Shown in pieces: positions 17,681 to 25,631 of a stretch of DNA of 64,000 nucleotides. The stretch is from Devosia sp. Root436 (GTDB lineage Bacteria > Pseudomonadota > Alphaproteobacteria > Rhizobiales > Devosiaceae). The notes under the pieces are model-generated. The model made no database searches and had not been told where the DNA came from. It was given only the letters and a program-made list of their open reading frames with translations. Within the stretch, counting starts at the first letter, position 1. Each line of letters opens with the position of its first letter. A program made the position numbers and the translations under genes. Location: contig NZ_LMEM01000009.1 of the NCBI RefSeq assembly GCF_001426345.1, forward strand, positions 698,540 through 762,539, read 5' to 3'.

Positions 17681-18250
17681 ATGTTCAAGCGCCTTGCCCT
17701 CCTTGTCGCCCTGTTGTCTGCCTTCCTGGCACCGGTGCCATCGGCCTTTGCCCAGGGCTCGCTCAGCGACACCTATGAGGGCGAGGACCTGATCAACAGC
17801 GGCAAGCAGTTCTTCGGCTCGGCCTCCCAGGGCCTGGCCTCGCTGGTCGAGCAGGCGGTCAGCCAGTTCGGCCTGCCCAATGGCTATATCCTGGGCGAGG
17901 ATGCCGGCGGGGCGCTGTTTGCCGGCGCCCGCTATGGCGAAGGCGTGCTCTATACCCGCAATGCCGGCGAATATAACGTCTACTGGCAAGGCCCCTCGGT
18001 CGGCTTCGACGTGGGCGGCGACGGCTCCAAGGTCATGATGCTGGTCTATAATCTCAACCAGATTCAGGACGTGCTGGGGCGCTTCGTCGGCGTCGATGGC
18101 TCGGCCTATATCGTGGGCGGCTTCGGCATGACCGTCATCAAGCGCTCCAATATCGTCATGGTGCCCATCCGCTCCGGCGTCGGCGCCCGCCTCGGCATCA
18201 ATATCGGCTATCTCAAATTCACCAACGAGCCGACCTGGAACCCGTTCTGA
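17681..18250 (+). CDS. eipA: DUF1134 periplasmic envelope-integrity protein (EipA-like)
   Basis: 189 residues: signal peptide to about residue 25 (SAFAQG), then the DUF1134 domain (YEGEDLINSGKQFFGSASQGLA, GYILGEDAGGALFAGARYGEG, QGPSVGFDVGGDGSKVMMLVYNL, GVGARLGINIGYLKFT). In Brucella this family is EipA, a periplasmic beta-barrel-like protein needed for envelope integrity. GGGGAGAATTCG precedes the ATG. A near-consensus CtrA site lies just upstream. Conserved length and motifs make the family call firm; transfer of function is by homology. Confidence 0.88.
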   Translation: MFKRLALLVALLSAFLAPVPSAFAQGSLSDTYEGEDLINSGKQFFGSASQGLASLVEQAVSQFGLPNGYILGEDAGGALFAGARYGEGVLYTRNAGEYNVYWQGPSVGFDVGGDGSKVMMLVYNLNQIQDVLGRFVGVDGSAYIVGGFGMTVIKRSNIVMVPIRSGVGARLGINIGYLKFTNEPTWNPF

Positions 18251-18340
18251 CGAACCGGGACATCCTGCCACGCTGGCCATCGCCGCGGCGGGGCGATAGT
18301 GTCGCCTGCCAGGGTATAGGGCGCTGACGGGGCACCGAAA

Positions 18341-19333
18341 TTGCATGTAGGACGGTCTTATCGGCTGATTGACTTTGCGCTCTGGTCGCGGCGCAGCGTG
18401 GTCTACATGGTGGTGGTCAGCCTCCTGGCAATCGGCCTCTACCACATGCCGGGCATGGCCGGCTTCAGCCTGCCCTGGCAGGTGGTCGTCGTGCTGGGCA
18501 CCACGGTCTCCCTGGTCGCCGGCTTCAAGAATGCGCAGGTGCTGTCCCGCGCCGGTGAGGCGCTGCAGCTTTTCGCGCAGATCGCGGCCACGAGCCGCCT
18601 TTGGACCAGCCTCTGCCGCGACTTCGCCGACGCGGACATCGCACGCATATTGATCTACCGGCACCTGGCCTGGCTCACCGCCCTGCGCTTTTCGCTGCGC
18701 CGCCCCATGCCGTGGGAAACCATAGCCCGGCCGGCCAACCGCGAATTCCGCAGGCGCTACAATATCCAGGAAGACAAGAGCTCGCTGCAGGCCGAGATCG
18801 AGCCCTTGCTGGGCAGCGGCGATGCCGCCACGGTGCTCGCCGCTCGCCACCGGCCGCTGCAGGTGCTCGACCTGCAGGGCCGTCACCTCAACCAGCTGCT
18901 CAAGGAAGCGGCCCTGCCCCCACCCATCTATGGTGAACTGATCAAGTCGATGCGGGAAATCCACGACCAGCAGAGTCGTGCAGATCGCATCAAGAACAAT
19001 CCCTATCCCCGCCAATACGCCATTGTCGGCACCATGTTCGTGGCCATTTTCTGCACCATGCTGCCCTTTGGCACCGTGGCGCTGTTCGCCGAACTCGACG
19101 ATGTACTGGGCGCTGCGGCCATCTGGCTGACCATTCCGTTCAGTACGCTGCTGGGCTGGATGTACATGTCGCTCGACCAGGTGGGCGAAAGCACGTCCAA
19201 CCCCTTTGAGGGCAATGCCAATGACGTGCCGATCAGCCAGATCTGCCGCGACATCGAGATCGACCTGCGCAGCGCGCTCGGCGAGACCGACCTGCCGACC
19301 CCGCTGCCGGCCATCAATGGCTTCGCCACCTAG
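18341..19333 (+). CDS. Bestrophin family anion-channel protein
   Basis: 330 residues of the bestrophin (UPF0187/YneE) family, which form pentameric ion channels in the inner membrane. Hydrophobic segments lie near 20-62 (two close together) and 228-280; the hallmark ATSRLWTSLCRDFAD and the C-terminal DQVGESTSNPFEGNANDVPIS are present, the latter matching the conserved NPFE segment. The proposed start is TTG at 18341; the ribosome site is weak, so a few residues either way are uncertain. No partner genes adjoin. Confidence 0.88.
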   Translation: MHVGRSYRLIDFALWSRRSVVYMVVVSLLAIGLYHMPGMAGFSLPWQVVVVLGTTVSLVAGFKNAQVLSRAGEALQLFAQIAATSRLWTSLCRDFADADIARILIYRHLAWLTALRFSLRRPMPWETIARPANREFRRRYNIQEDKSSLQAEIEPLLGSGDAATVLAARHRPLQVLDLQGRHLNQLLKEAALPPPIYGELIKSMREIHDQQSRADRIKNNPYPRQYAIVGTMFVAIFCTMLPFGTVALFAELDDVLGAAAIWLTIPFSTLLGWMYMSLDQVGESTSNPFEGNANDVPISQICRDIEIDLRSALGETDLPTPLPAINGFAT

Positions 19334-19493
19334 CGGCGGCGCGATCAATCTTGCGGCAGGCGCCGCAGCGGGCCCGTGACGGGCTGCGCCAAACCCGTTA
19401 GGGTTAATCGCTGGCAAATGTAGCGGGGATACCGCCGCTGCCGGATAAGGGATTGCCCGTATTGCGTGCCGATGCGGTTCCGGAGTTTGACCG

Positions 19494-20672
19494 ATGGTCA
19501 TCGAGAACATCATGTATTTCGCGTTGGGCCTGCTGGTGGCGGGCCTGGTGGCCCTGATCATCCTGCCGGCCGTATGGAAGCGCGCCGTGCGCCTGACCAA
19601 GCGCCGCATCGAAGCCGCCACGCCCATCACCATGGCCGAATTTCGCGCCGACAAGGACCAGTTGCGCGCCGAATTCGCCCTCTCCACGCGGCGCCTGGAG
19701 ATGAATGTCGAGACCCTGCGCAAGCGGCTGGCCGAACAGCTTGGCGACGTCAACCAGAAGCGCAGCGACCTCGGCCTGCTCAAGGCCGAGCGCGACCAGA
19801 ACCTGCTCGCGGTCAAGGAACTCGAAGCCCGCGAAGAGGAACTGCGCGCCCGCATCGCCGAACTGGAGCGCGATGGCACCGATCTGGCGCAGCGCCTGCG
19901 CATGCGCGACCGGGAACTGGAAACGCGCAGCGGTGAACTCGTCACCCTGCGCGACACGGTGCGCGGCGGCCTGCCGCGCGGCACCGATCTCGACGGACGT
20001 CCGCTGAGCGGCGACTATGACGAAGATATCGACCGGCTGACCACCGCCCTCGCCATCGAGCGCAAGCGCGCCAGCTTTCTCGAGGACCAGGCCAAGAGCC
20101 TGATCACCAGGCTCGAAAGCTCCGACCGCCGCAGCGCCGAGGCCACGGCGGCCATCGCCCAGATGCGCGAGGCCCTGGCCGGCCGGGACGACAAGAAGGC
20201 TGCCGACGCCGAAAACCTCGTCGCCGCCGAAGCGCGCATCGCCAGCGCCGAGAACCGGCTCAATGCCCTGCTCGCCGAAACCAGCCAGGTGGTGGAACAA
20301 TCCGAAGGCCGGGCCGAACAATTGCTGGCCGACAAATTGAGCCTCGAAGCTGAGGTCGAGGCCCTGCGCAAGAAGGTGGGCAATGTCGAATCCACTATCC
20401 TGGCGGACTGGGACAGCGAACGCATCGAGGAAGCCTATCTGCGCGAAAAGCTCAATGACATCGCCGCCAGCGTCAGCCGGCTGGTCTATGCGGTGGACAA
20501 TGAGACGCCAGCTATCGCCAGCACCGAGGAAAGCCTGTTCGACCGCGTGCAGCGCTTTGCCGATGACGGCGAGGGCACGGACGCCTTGCCGGTCAAGCCC
20601 GCCAAGGGCGAGCGCAAGGGCGGTTCGGTGACCGACCGGATGGCGGCGCTAAGGGAAATTCAGGGGCGGTAG
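19494..20672 (+). CDS. Membrane-anchored coiled-coil protein of unknown function
   Basis: 392 residues. One N-terminal membrane segment (near 5-27, IMYFALGLLVAGLVALIILPAVW) is followed by basic KRAVRLTKRRIE and then a nearly continuous coiled coil (about 50-290, rich in E/R/L/A), and finally a less charged tail with VSRLVYAVDN near 330. It resembles conserved hypothetical proteins of rhizobia; I do not know a function. The topology (short anchor, long cytoplasmic coil) suggests a scaffold or septum/pole factor, but that is speculation. R2 repeat copy 1 begins 7 bp after the stop. Confidence 0.75.
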   Translation: MVIENIMYFALGLLVAGLVALIILPAVWKRAVRLTKRRIEAATPITMAEFRADKDQLRAEFALSTRRLEMNVETLRKRLAEQLGDVNQKRSDLGLLKAERDQNLLAVKELEAREEELRARIAELERDGTDLAQRLRMRDRELETRSGELVTLRDTVRGGLPRGTDLDGRPLSGDYDEDIDRLTTALAIERKRASFLEDQAKSLITRLESSDRRSAEATAAIAQMREALAGRDDKKAADAENLVAAEARIASAENRLNALLAETSQVVEQSEGRAEQLLADKLSLEAEVEALRKKVGNVESTILADWDSERIEEAYLREKLNDIAASVSRLVYAVDNETPAIASTEESLFDRVQRFADDGEGTDALPVKPAKGERKGGSVTDRMAALREIQGR

Positions 20673-20678
20673 GGATAG

Positions 20679-20810
20679 TGCCACGCCCTCGTGGTTCGAG
20701 GCGCTGAAGAAGCGCACCTCACCATGAGGGCTACTCTTGGTTCGGTGTTTCAGTAGCCCTCATGGTGAGGCGGGAGCGCAGCGACCCTCGAACCACGAGG
20801 GCGTGGCGCA
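20679..20810. repeat. Nested palindromic repeat R2, copy 1
   Basis: 132 bp with perfect 22-bp outer arms (20680-20701 and 20786-20807, GCCACGCCCTCGTGG... and its complement) and perfect 19-bp inner arms (20717-20735 and 20752-20770, CCTCACCATGAGGGCTACT and complement). The transcript would fold as an extended double hairpin. It fills the space between the stop codons of the convergent genes on each side and could end transcription in both directions. Confidence 0.9.
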
Positions 20811-20814
20811 ATGT

Positions 20815-21156
20815 CTACTCCCCCAGCACCACTTCTCGCGTCATCTCGCCCGTCGCCTGATCGAACAGCGCCAGCGTGCTCACCCCGCCGATCGTATAGG
20901 TCACGTTGATAGCGCCATCGCTGACAACAGCCGAAACCACCTCGGCCCCGGCCGGCAGAACAACGCTTTCGGCCACGGCCGGCGGTGGGGTGTCGCGCAT
21001 GGCGCGATAGACAAGGGCGAAGCCAATCGCCATAAAGCCCAGCAACAGGATGCCGATCGAGAAAATGAACGAGCGGCGCGCCTTCCCCAATATGGCAAGA
21101 GCTTCCGGCGTCAACGGCGCATCGGGCTTCTGTCCAGTCTCATCAGGATCGCTCAT
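20815..21156 (-). CDS. Small single-pass membrane protein, unknown (DUF6476-like)
   Basis: 113 residues: a short acidic N-terminus, one membrane helix near 30-52 (FIFSIGILLLGFMAIGFALVY) and a C-terminal globular part of about 60 residues (AGAEVVSAVVSDGAINVTYTIGGVSTLALFDQATGEMT) that would be periplasmic. Similar small proteins occur beside rluD in Hyphomicrobiales; the DUF number is from memory. Its start codon (CAT at 21154-21156) overlaps that of rluD on the opposite strand by two bases. No clear ribosome site. Confidence 0.75.
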   Translation of the reverse strand: MSDPDETGQKPDAPLTPEALAILGKARRSFIFSIGILLLGFMAIGFALVYRAMRDTPPPAVAESVVLPAGAEVVSAVVSDGAINVTYTIGGVSTLALFDQATGEMTREVVLGE

Positions 21157-22183
21157 GGTCGAAAATACCGCTGCAGAGTTCGAGGGCGAGGAAGTCGAAG
21201 TCGTGGTCGATGCAGACATGGCCGGCGGGCGGCTCGATGCCGTGCTGGCCAGGGTCCACACCGTGCTGAGCCGTAGCCGCATCAAGGATCTGATCCTTGG
21301 CGGCGCCGTCAGCATCGAGGGCAAACCCGTCAGCGAGCCCAAATACCGGCTAACGGCGGGCGAGACAATCACCCTTCTTGCACCACCCCCGGAAGATGCC
21401 GAGCCGCTGCCGCAGGATATTCCGCTCGACATTCTCTATGAGGATGACCAGTTGATCGTCGTCAACAAGCCGGTGGGCATGGTGGTCCATCCCGCGCCCG
21501 GCTCGCCCGACGGCACGCTGGTCAATGCACTGCTGTTCCATTGCGGCGACAGCCTCGTCGGCATCGGCGGGGTCAAGCGGCCCGGCATCGTGCATCGACT
21601 GGACCGCGACACGTCGGGCGTCATGGTCGCCGCCAAGACCGAGACGGCGCACAAGCATCTCTCAGAACAATTCGCCGACCACGGCCGCACCGGTCCGCTG
21701 CATCGCGCCTATATCGCCTTTGTCTGGGGCTCGACCGAAACCGCCAAGGGCACAATCGACGCGCCACTGGGTCGCGACCAGAACAACCGGCTGAAACAGG
21801 CGGTGCGCAAGGACGGACGCGAGGCCATCACCCATTATTTCGTCGAGGCGCGCTTCGGCGGCGAGGGCTGGGACATTACCCGCGTGCAATGTCACCTCGA
21901 AACTGGCCGCACCCACCAGATCCGCGTGCATATGGCCCATATCGGCCACCCGCTGGTCGCCGACGCTGTCTATGCCTCAGGCTTTGCCACCAAGATCAAC
22001 CGGCTGCCGCCTGACGTGGCGGCACCCATCCAGGCGCTGGGACGGCAGGCTTTGCATGCCGCCGAACTGGGCTTCGAGCATCCGGTGACCGGGGAAGAAA
22101 TGTTCTTCGAAGCGCCGCTGCCGGAGGATTTGCAGGCGCTGGAGGATGCCCTGGAAGGATATGACAAGGCTTTTGCGCGGTAG
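21155..22183 (+). CDS. rluD: RluD-type 23S rRNA pseudouridine synthase
   Basis: 342 residues: N-terminal S4 RNA-binding domain (RLDAVLARVHTVLSRSRIKDLI, near 25-90) and a pseudouridine synthase domain with catalytic Asp in GIVHRLDRDTSGVMVAAK and the C-terminal RTHQIRVHMAHIGHPLVAD. RluD modifies helix 69 of 23S rRNA; other RluA-family targets are possible. AGGA lies six bases before the ATG at 21155. The open frame continues upstream to 21050 but that stretch is the antisense of the divergent small gene. Confidence 0.92.
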   Translation: MVENTAAEFEGEEVEVVVDADMAGGRLDAVLARVHTVLSRSRIKDLILGGAVSIEGKPVSEPKYRLTAGETITLLAPPPEDAEPLPQDIPLDILYEDDQLIVVNKPVGMVVHPAPGSPDGTLVNALLFHCGDSLVGIGGVKRPGIVHRLDRDTSGVMVAAKTETAHKHLSEQFADHGRTGPLHRAYIAFVWGSTETAKGTIDAPLGRDQNNRLKQAVRKDGREAITHYFVEARFGGEGWDITRVQCHLETGRTHQIRVHMAHIGHPLVADAVYASGFATKINRLPPDVAAPIQALGRQALHAAELGFEHPVTGEEMFFEAPLPEDLQALEDALEGYDKAFAR

Positions 22184-22184
22184 G

Positions 22185-22317
22185 TGCCACGCCCTCGTGG
22201 TTCGAGGCTCACCAAGGGCTCGCACCTCACCATGAGGTCTACTCTTAGCTCAAATGTTCCGGTAGCCTCATGGTGAGGCGGGAGCGTAGCGACCCTCGAA
22301 CCACGAAGGCGTGGCAC
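22185..22317. repeat. Nested palindromic repeat R2, copy 2
   Basis: 133 bp, homologous and in the same orientation as the copy at 20679-20810, with small differences in the spacers (GCTCACCAAGGGCTC and AGCTCAAATGTTCC). Outer arms again pair the GCCACGCC and GGCGTGGC ends (one mismatch, CGAAGG), inner arms pair CCTCACCATGAGG with CCTCATGGTGAGG. It begins 1 bp after the rluD stop and ends before the rpoH promoter. The two copies bracket the rluD gene pair. Confidence 0.9.
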
Positions 22318-22367
22318 GAAAGGCGGAACCTTCCGCAGGATTGCGCATTTGTAATCTTTTGGCGCCC

Positions 22368-22395
22368 TTACAATCGCCAAATTGCCGCCTATATA
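22368..22395 (+). promoter_or_regulatory. Possible rpoH promoter
   Basis: TTACAA (22368-22373) and TATATA (22390-22395) are separated by 16 bases, 87 bp before the rpoH start. The region is AT-rich compared with its surroundings. This is a by-eye match only. Confidence 0.35.
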
Positions 22396-22481
22396 TCCAT
22401 CGTAGTCTGCCGATGGGCCGAATGGTCATCGCGGATTCATGTCCGCCCGTTCCATACGGGGGAGCCAGAAAGGGGTGCGCC

Positions 22482-23351
22482 ATGGCCCAGACCAATCTTC
22501 CCGTCCTCTCCGCCGAAGGGGGCCTCAGTCGTTATCTTCAGGAAATCCGCAAGTTCCCCATGCTGGAGCCGGATGAAGAATACATGCTGGCCAAACGCTA
22601 CAAGGAACATCAGGATCCCGGCTCGGCGCAGAAGCTGATTACCAGCCATCTGCGCCTCGTAGCCAAGATCGCCATGGGCTATCGCGGCTATGGCCTGCCC
22701 ATTTCCGAGGTCATCTCGGAAGGCAATGTTGGCCTGATGCATGCGGTCAAGCGCTTCGAGCCCGAAAAGGGCTTCCGGCTGGCCACCTATGCCATGTGGT
22801 GGATCCGCGCCGCCATCCAGGAATATGTGCTGCGCAGCTGGAGCCTGGTCAAGATCGGCACCACCGCCGCCCAGAAGCGCCTGTTCTTCAACCTGCGCAA
22901 GGTGAAGGGCCAGATCGCCGCTTTGGACGACGGCTCGCTGCATCCCGACCAGATCGCCCAGATCGCCACCACGCTCAAGGTGAGCGAGGCCGATGTGGTG
23001 TCGATGAATGCACGCCTGTCGGGCGACGCGTCGCTGAATTCACCGATGCGCGCCGACGAGGGAAGCTCGGAATGGCAGGACTGGCTGGTGGACGATACGC
23101 CAAGCCAGGAAACCGCTCTGGGCGAGAGCGAGGAATATTCCGAGCGCATGGGTCTGCTGACCAATGCCATGGACGTGCTCAACGAACGCGAACGCGCCAT
23201 CTTCCAGGCCCGCCGCCTGCAGGACAATCCGTCCACGCTGGAAGAACTGGCCCAGCAATATGACGTCAGCCGCGAACGCATCCGCCAGATCGAGGTGCGC
23301 GCCTTCGAAAAGGTGCAGGATGCCGTCAAGGAAGCGGCGCGGGCGCACTGA
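22482..23351 (+). CDS. rpoH: RNA polymerase sigma-32 factor RpoH
   Basis: 289 residues with all sigma-70 regions: 1.2 (LSRYLQEIRKFPML), 2 (ISEVISEGNVGLMHAVKRFEPEKGFRLATYAMWWIRAAIQEY), the RpoH-specific box QKRLFFNLRK near 133-142, and region 4 with helix-turn-helix TLEELAQQYDVSRERIRQIE. It directs heat-shock gene transcription. AAGGGG lies before the ATG at 22482; residues encoded further upstream fall in the R2 repeat and leader. A strong terminator follows. Confidence 0.96.
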   Translation: MAQTNLPVLSAEGGLSRYLQEIRKFPMLEPDEEYMLAKRYKEHQDPGSAQKLITSHLRLVAKIAMGYRGYGLPISEVISEGNVGLMHAVKRFEPEKGFRLATYAMWWIRAAIQEYVLRSWSLVKIGTTAAQKRLFFNLRKVKGQIAALDDGSLHPDQIAQIATTLKVSEADVVSMNARLSGDASLNSPMRADEGSSEWQDWLVDDTPSQETALGESEEYSERMGLLTNAMDVLNERERAIFQARRLQDNPSTLEELAQQYDVSRERIRQIEVRAFEKVQDAVKEAARAH

Positions 23352-23371
23352 GCGGCGAATTGAGAATGCGG

Positions 23372-23397
23372 AAGGCGGGCTTGGGCCCGCCTTTTTT
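23372..23397 (+). terminator. Terminator of rpoH
   Basis: AAGGCGGGC-TTGG-GCCCGCC followed by TTTTTT, 20 bp after the rpoH stop codon. Confidence 0.93.
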
Positions 23398-23419
23398 GTT
23401 GTGAGCATCAAGCTCAGCA

Positions 23420-23556
23420 GTCGACTCCCTCCCCCTTGCGGGGAGGGATCAAGGGTGGGCAGTCTGGCCCGGATATCGGGACTCTCGACCCCCACCCTAG
23501 CTCTGCTACGGCCCGTTGGGCTTAGCGGCGCTACCCTCCCCGCAAGGGGGAGGGTT
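23420..23556. repeat. Palindromic repeat R3, copy 1
   Basis: Two 21-bp blocks (23427-23447, CCCTCCCCCTTGCGGGGAGG+G, and 23534-23554) are exact reverse complements of each other, and each is itself an imperfect hairpin. They enclose about 85 bp including AAGGGTGGG and CCCACCCT. Related blocks occur at 25490, 36130 and 57795. Lies between rpoH and the thiamine pyrophosphokinase gene. Confidence 0.8.
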
Positions 23557-23569
23557 GGCCGGCCGCACC

Positions 23570-24265
23570 TTATTGCCTGGCCGCGATCAAATCCCACAGC
23601 CGCTCCTTGCCCAGGATCAGCAGCCACGGCGTGTCATCTGCCGGCACGACTTCCACCGGTCCACCAATTCCCTCATTGGACGTGCCGATCAGCCCGCCGG
23701 GTTCCAGCGTCAGGCCATCCATCGGGTAGAACAGGCCGGTGGAGCGCGTGAAGCCGATCGGCAGCAGGGGATGAATCGAGACGCGCTCGCGAATACCGGC
23801 CGTAAAAGCGATCGGCCCCACCACCGCCAGCGCCACGTCGACCTCGTCGACCAGCAGCAGTTTTCGCGTCGGCGCATATTGCAACACGGCGCTGAGGGCG
23901 GCCAGCGTGTGATCCAGCCTTTTGCCGGTCATGCCCAGCGCCAGCGTCACCGGGGCGCTGGTGGAATAGAGCGCTTTCTGGAAATCGGTAGTGATCTGCT
24001 CGGGGATGTGGATGACGCGGGTGCGCTGTTCCCACGACGCCCGGTCGCTCAGCGAATCGAGATCGCCGATGATTGCTGATGGCACCAGGCCCGCGTCGCC
24101 GATGGCGTCGGCGCCACCATCGGCGCCCACCAGGGCCACGCCGCGGCCGGCCAGTTCCACCAGCAAGGCCGGATCGACGGCGCCGCCACCGACAATGGCC
24201 ATGGGACCGTCGAATACGACCATGGGCGCATCCGCCGTGGCTACGGAAGTGTCTTGCACTGTCAC
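23570..24265 (-). CDS. thiN: Thiamine pyrophosphokinase
   Basis: 231 residues of the thiamine diphosphokinase family, which pyrophosphorylates thiamine with ATP to give TPP. Family motifs are visible: VGADGGADAIGDAGLVPSAIIGDLDS (near 48-72), TDFQKAL (near 92-99) and LGMTGKRLDHTLAAL (near 108-122). The start is taken as GTG at 24265; an ATG at 24223 or 24202 is possible, and no strong ribosome site decides it. It diverges from the riboswitch-led thiBPQ transporter genes, which makes physiological sense because imported thiamine must be pyrophosphorylated. Confidence 0.9.
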   Translation of the reverse strand: MTVQDTSVATADAPMVVFDGPMAIVGGGAVDPALLVELAGRGVALVGADGGADAIGDAGLVPSAIIGDLDSLSDRASWEQRTRVIHIPEQITTDFQKALYSTSAPVTLALGMTGKRLDHTLAALSAVLQYAPTRKLLLVDEVDVALAVVGPIAFTAGIRERVSIHPLLPIGFTRSTGLFYPMDGLTLEPGGLIGTSNEGIGGPVEVVPADDTPWLLILGKERLWDLIAARQ

Positions 24266-24292
24266 TGATCTCTCATTAAGTGTCGGGCGTCT

Positions 24293-24376
24293 CGCTGGGG
24301 TGTTCCGGGAAACCGGAGCTGAGAGTTACCCATTGAACCTGAACCAGGTCATGCTGGCGGAGGAAGTTCGAGATGG
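24293..24376 (+). ncRNA. TPP (thi-box) riboswitch
   Basis: The conserved elements occur in order: GGGGTG (24297-24302), CTGAGA (24319-24324) then GTTACCC, TTGAACCTGA (24334-24343), and ACCAGGTCATGCTGGCGGAG with GGAAG. This is the thi-box aptamer, which binds thiamine pyrophosphate. It sits in the leader of thiBPQ. A small hairpin GGGCGT-CTCG-ACGCCC follows at 24380-24395. Confidence 0.95.
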
Positions 24377-24410
24377 CAAGGGCGTCTCGACGCCCCGCCA
24401 TTGACACACA

Positions 24411-24445
24411 TCCCTTCACTCATGGCCGCAAACCAAATGAAGGGA
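24411..24445 (+). promoter_or_regulatory. Ribosome-site-sequestering hairpin of thiB
   Basis: TCCCTTCA (24411-24418) is exactly complementary to TGAAGGGA (24438-24445), and the latter contains the ribosome binding site AAGGGA seven bases before the thiB ATG. Pairing would hide the site, so this is a likely expression platform through which TPP binding blocks translation. Confidence 0.65.
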
Positions 24446-24452
24446 ATGACCC

Positions 24453-25457
24453 ATGGTCAAATTCGCTCCACTGGCGCTTGCGGTCCTATCCGGACTGTTC
24501 GCTGCACCGGCCTTTGCCGAAGAAGTGCCGATCCTCAAGATTTATACCTATGACGGCTTCGCCGCCGAATGGGGCCCCGGCCCCGGCCTCAAGGCGGGCT
24601 TCGAGGCCACTTGCGGCTGCGTGGTCGAATGGATCGCCGCCGACTCCTCCATCGGCACGCTGCGCCGCGTCCAGCTCGAAGGCGACACCACGGAAGCCGA
24701 CATCATCGTCGGCCTCGACACCGCCATTGCGGGGGAGGCGCGTGCCACAGGCCTCTTCGCCGATCATGGACTCGACTTGTCCGGGCTGAGCCTGCCCACC
24801 GCCTGGACCGACGCGCAATTCGTGCCCTTCGACTATGCGCATTTCGCCTTCGTCTACGACACGGACAGCGTTGCGACGCCGCCGAAGAGCTTCGAGGAAC
24901 TGATCGCCCTGCCCGACGACTTCAAGATCGTGGTGCAAGACCCGCGCTCGGCCACCCCGGGGCTGGGCCTGGTGCTGTGGATCGCCGCTGCCTATGGTGA
25001 CCGCGCACCGGAAATCTGGGCCGGCCTCAAGCCCCACATCCTGACCGTGACGCGGGAATGGAGCGAAAGCTACAACCTGTTCCTCGAAGGCGAGGCTGAC
25101 ATGGCGCTGAGCTATACCACCTCGCCGGCCTATCACATTGTCGAGGAGGGGGACGACACCATCCATGCCGCCCTGTTCGATGAAGGCCACCTGGCCCAGA
25201 CCGAAGTGGCAGGCATCCTCAAATCCTCCGACCATCAGGAGCTGGCGCGGCAATTCCTCGCCTATCTCGCTTCGGCGGATGGCCAGAAGGTGATCCCCAC
25301 CACCAACTGGATGTTGCCGGTGGTTGACCTGGGCGCCGATCTCGACCCGGCTTTCGCGGCTTTGCCGCAACCGGACAAGACGTTGGTGCTCAGTGACGAG
25401 GAAATCGCTGCCAACAGCCAGCGCTGGATCGACGAGATGCTGGCGGCGGTGCAGTAG
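24453..25457 (+). CDS. thiB: Thiamine ABC transporter substrate-binding protein
   Basis: 334 residues. A signal peptide (MVKFAPLALAVLSGLFAAPAFAEE) is followed by a class-D binding-protein fold: LKIYTYDGFAAEWGPGPGLKAGFEATCGCVVEW near the N-terminus, DIIVGLDTA near 89-97, FVPFDYAHFAFVYD near 126-139 and VQDPRSATPGLG near 160-171, all usual in TbpA/ThiB. It delivers thiamine or its phosphates to ThiPQ in the inner membrane. The leader carries a TPP riboswitch and a hairpin over the ribosome site. An R3 repeat separates it from thiP. Confidence 0.93.
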   Translation: MVKFAPLALAVLSGLFAAPAFAEEVPILKIYTYDGFAAEWGPGPGLKAGFEATCGCVVEWIAADSSIGTLRRVQLEGDTTEADIIVGLDTAIAGEARATGLFADHGLDLSGLSLPTAWTDAQFVPFDYAHFAFVYDTDSVATPPKSFEELIALPDDFKIVVQDPRSATPGLGLVLWIAAAYGDRAPEIWAGLKPHILTVTREWSESYNLFLEGEADMALSYTTSPAYHIVEEGDDTIHAALFDEGHLAQTEVAGILKSSDHQELARQFLAYLASADGQKVIPTTNWMLPVVDLGADLDPAFAALPQPDKTLVLSDEEIAANSQRWIDEMLAAVQ

Positions 25458-25489
25458 GGCTGCGGTCGTGTTGTTTGCTGCAGATCGCC

Positions 25490-25600
25490 CAGTCGACTCC
25501 CTCCCCCTCGCGGGGAGGGATCAAGGGTGGGGGGCGAGAGCCACGATATGGGGGCTCCCATCCCCCCACCCCAACCCTCCCCGCGAGGGGGAGGGAGCCG
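25490..25600. repeat. Palindromic repeat R3, copy 2, inside the thi operon
   Basis: Blocks 25499-25519 and 25575-25595 are exact reverse complements (CCCTCCCCCTCGCGGGGAGG+G and its complement). The left flank AGTCGACTCCCTCC and ATCAAGGGTGGG match copy 1 at 23420. It occupies most of the 174 bp between thiB and thiP, so it could reduce downstream expression or protect the thiB message. Confidence 0.8.
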
Positions 25601-25631
25601 CCCGGTGGTTGGGACAACATCGCGTGCCGCC

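Noticed and set aside
17627..19984. A 785-residue open frame on the minus strand
   Set aside because: It lies antisense to eipA, the bestrophin gene and the coiled-coil gene, has Arg/Ser-rich nonsense composition and no family motifs; a GC-rich shadow frame.
23420..25600. Repeated C/G-rich blocks as a CRISPR array
   Set aside because: Only two blocks per locus, in inverted orientation, with no regular direct repeats or cas genes.
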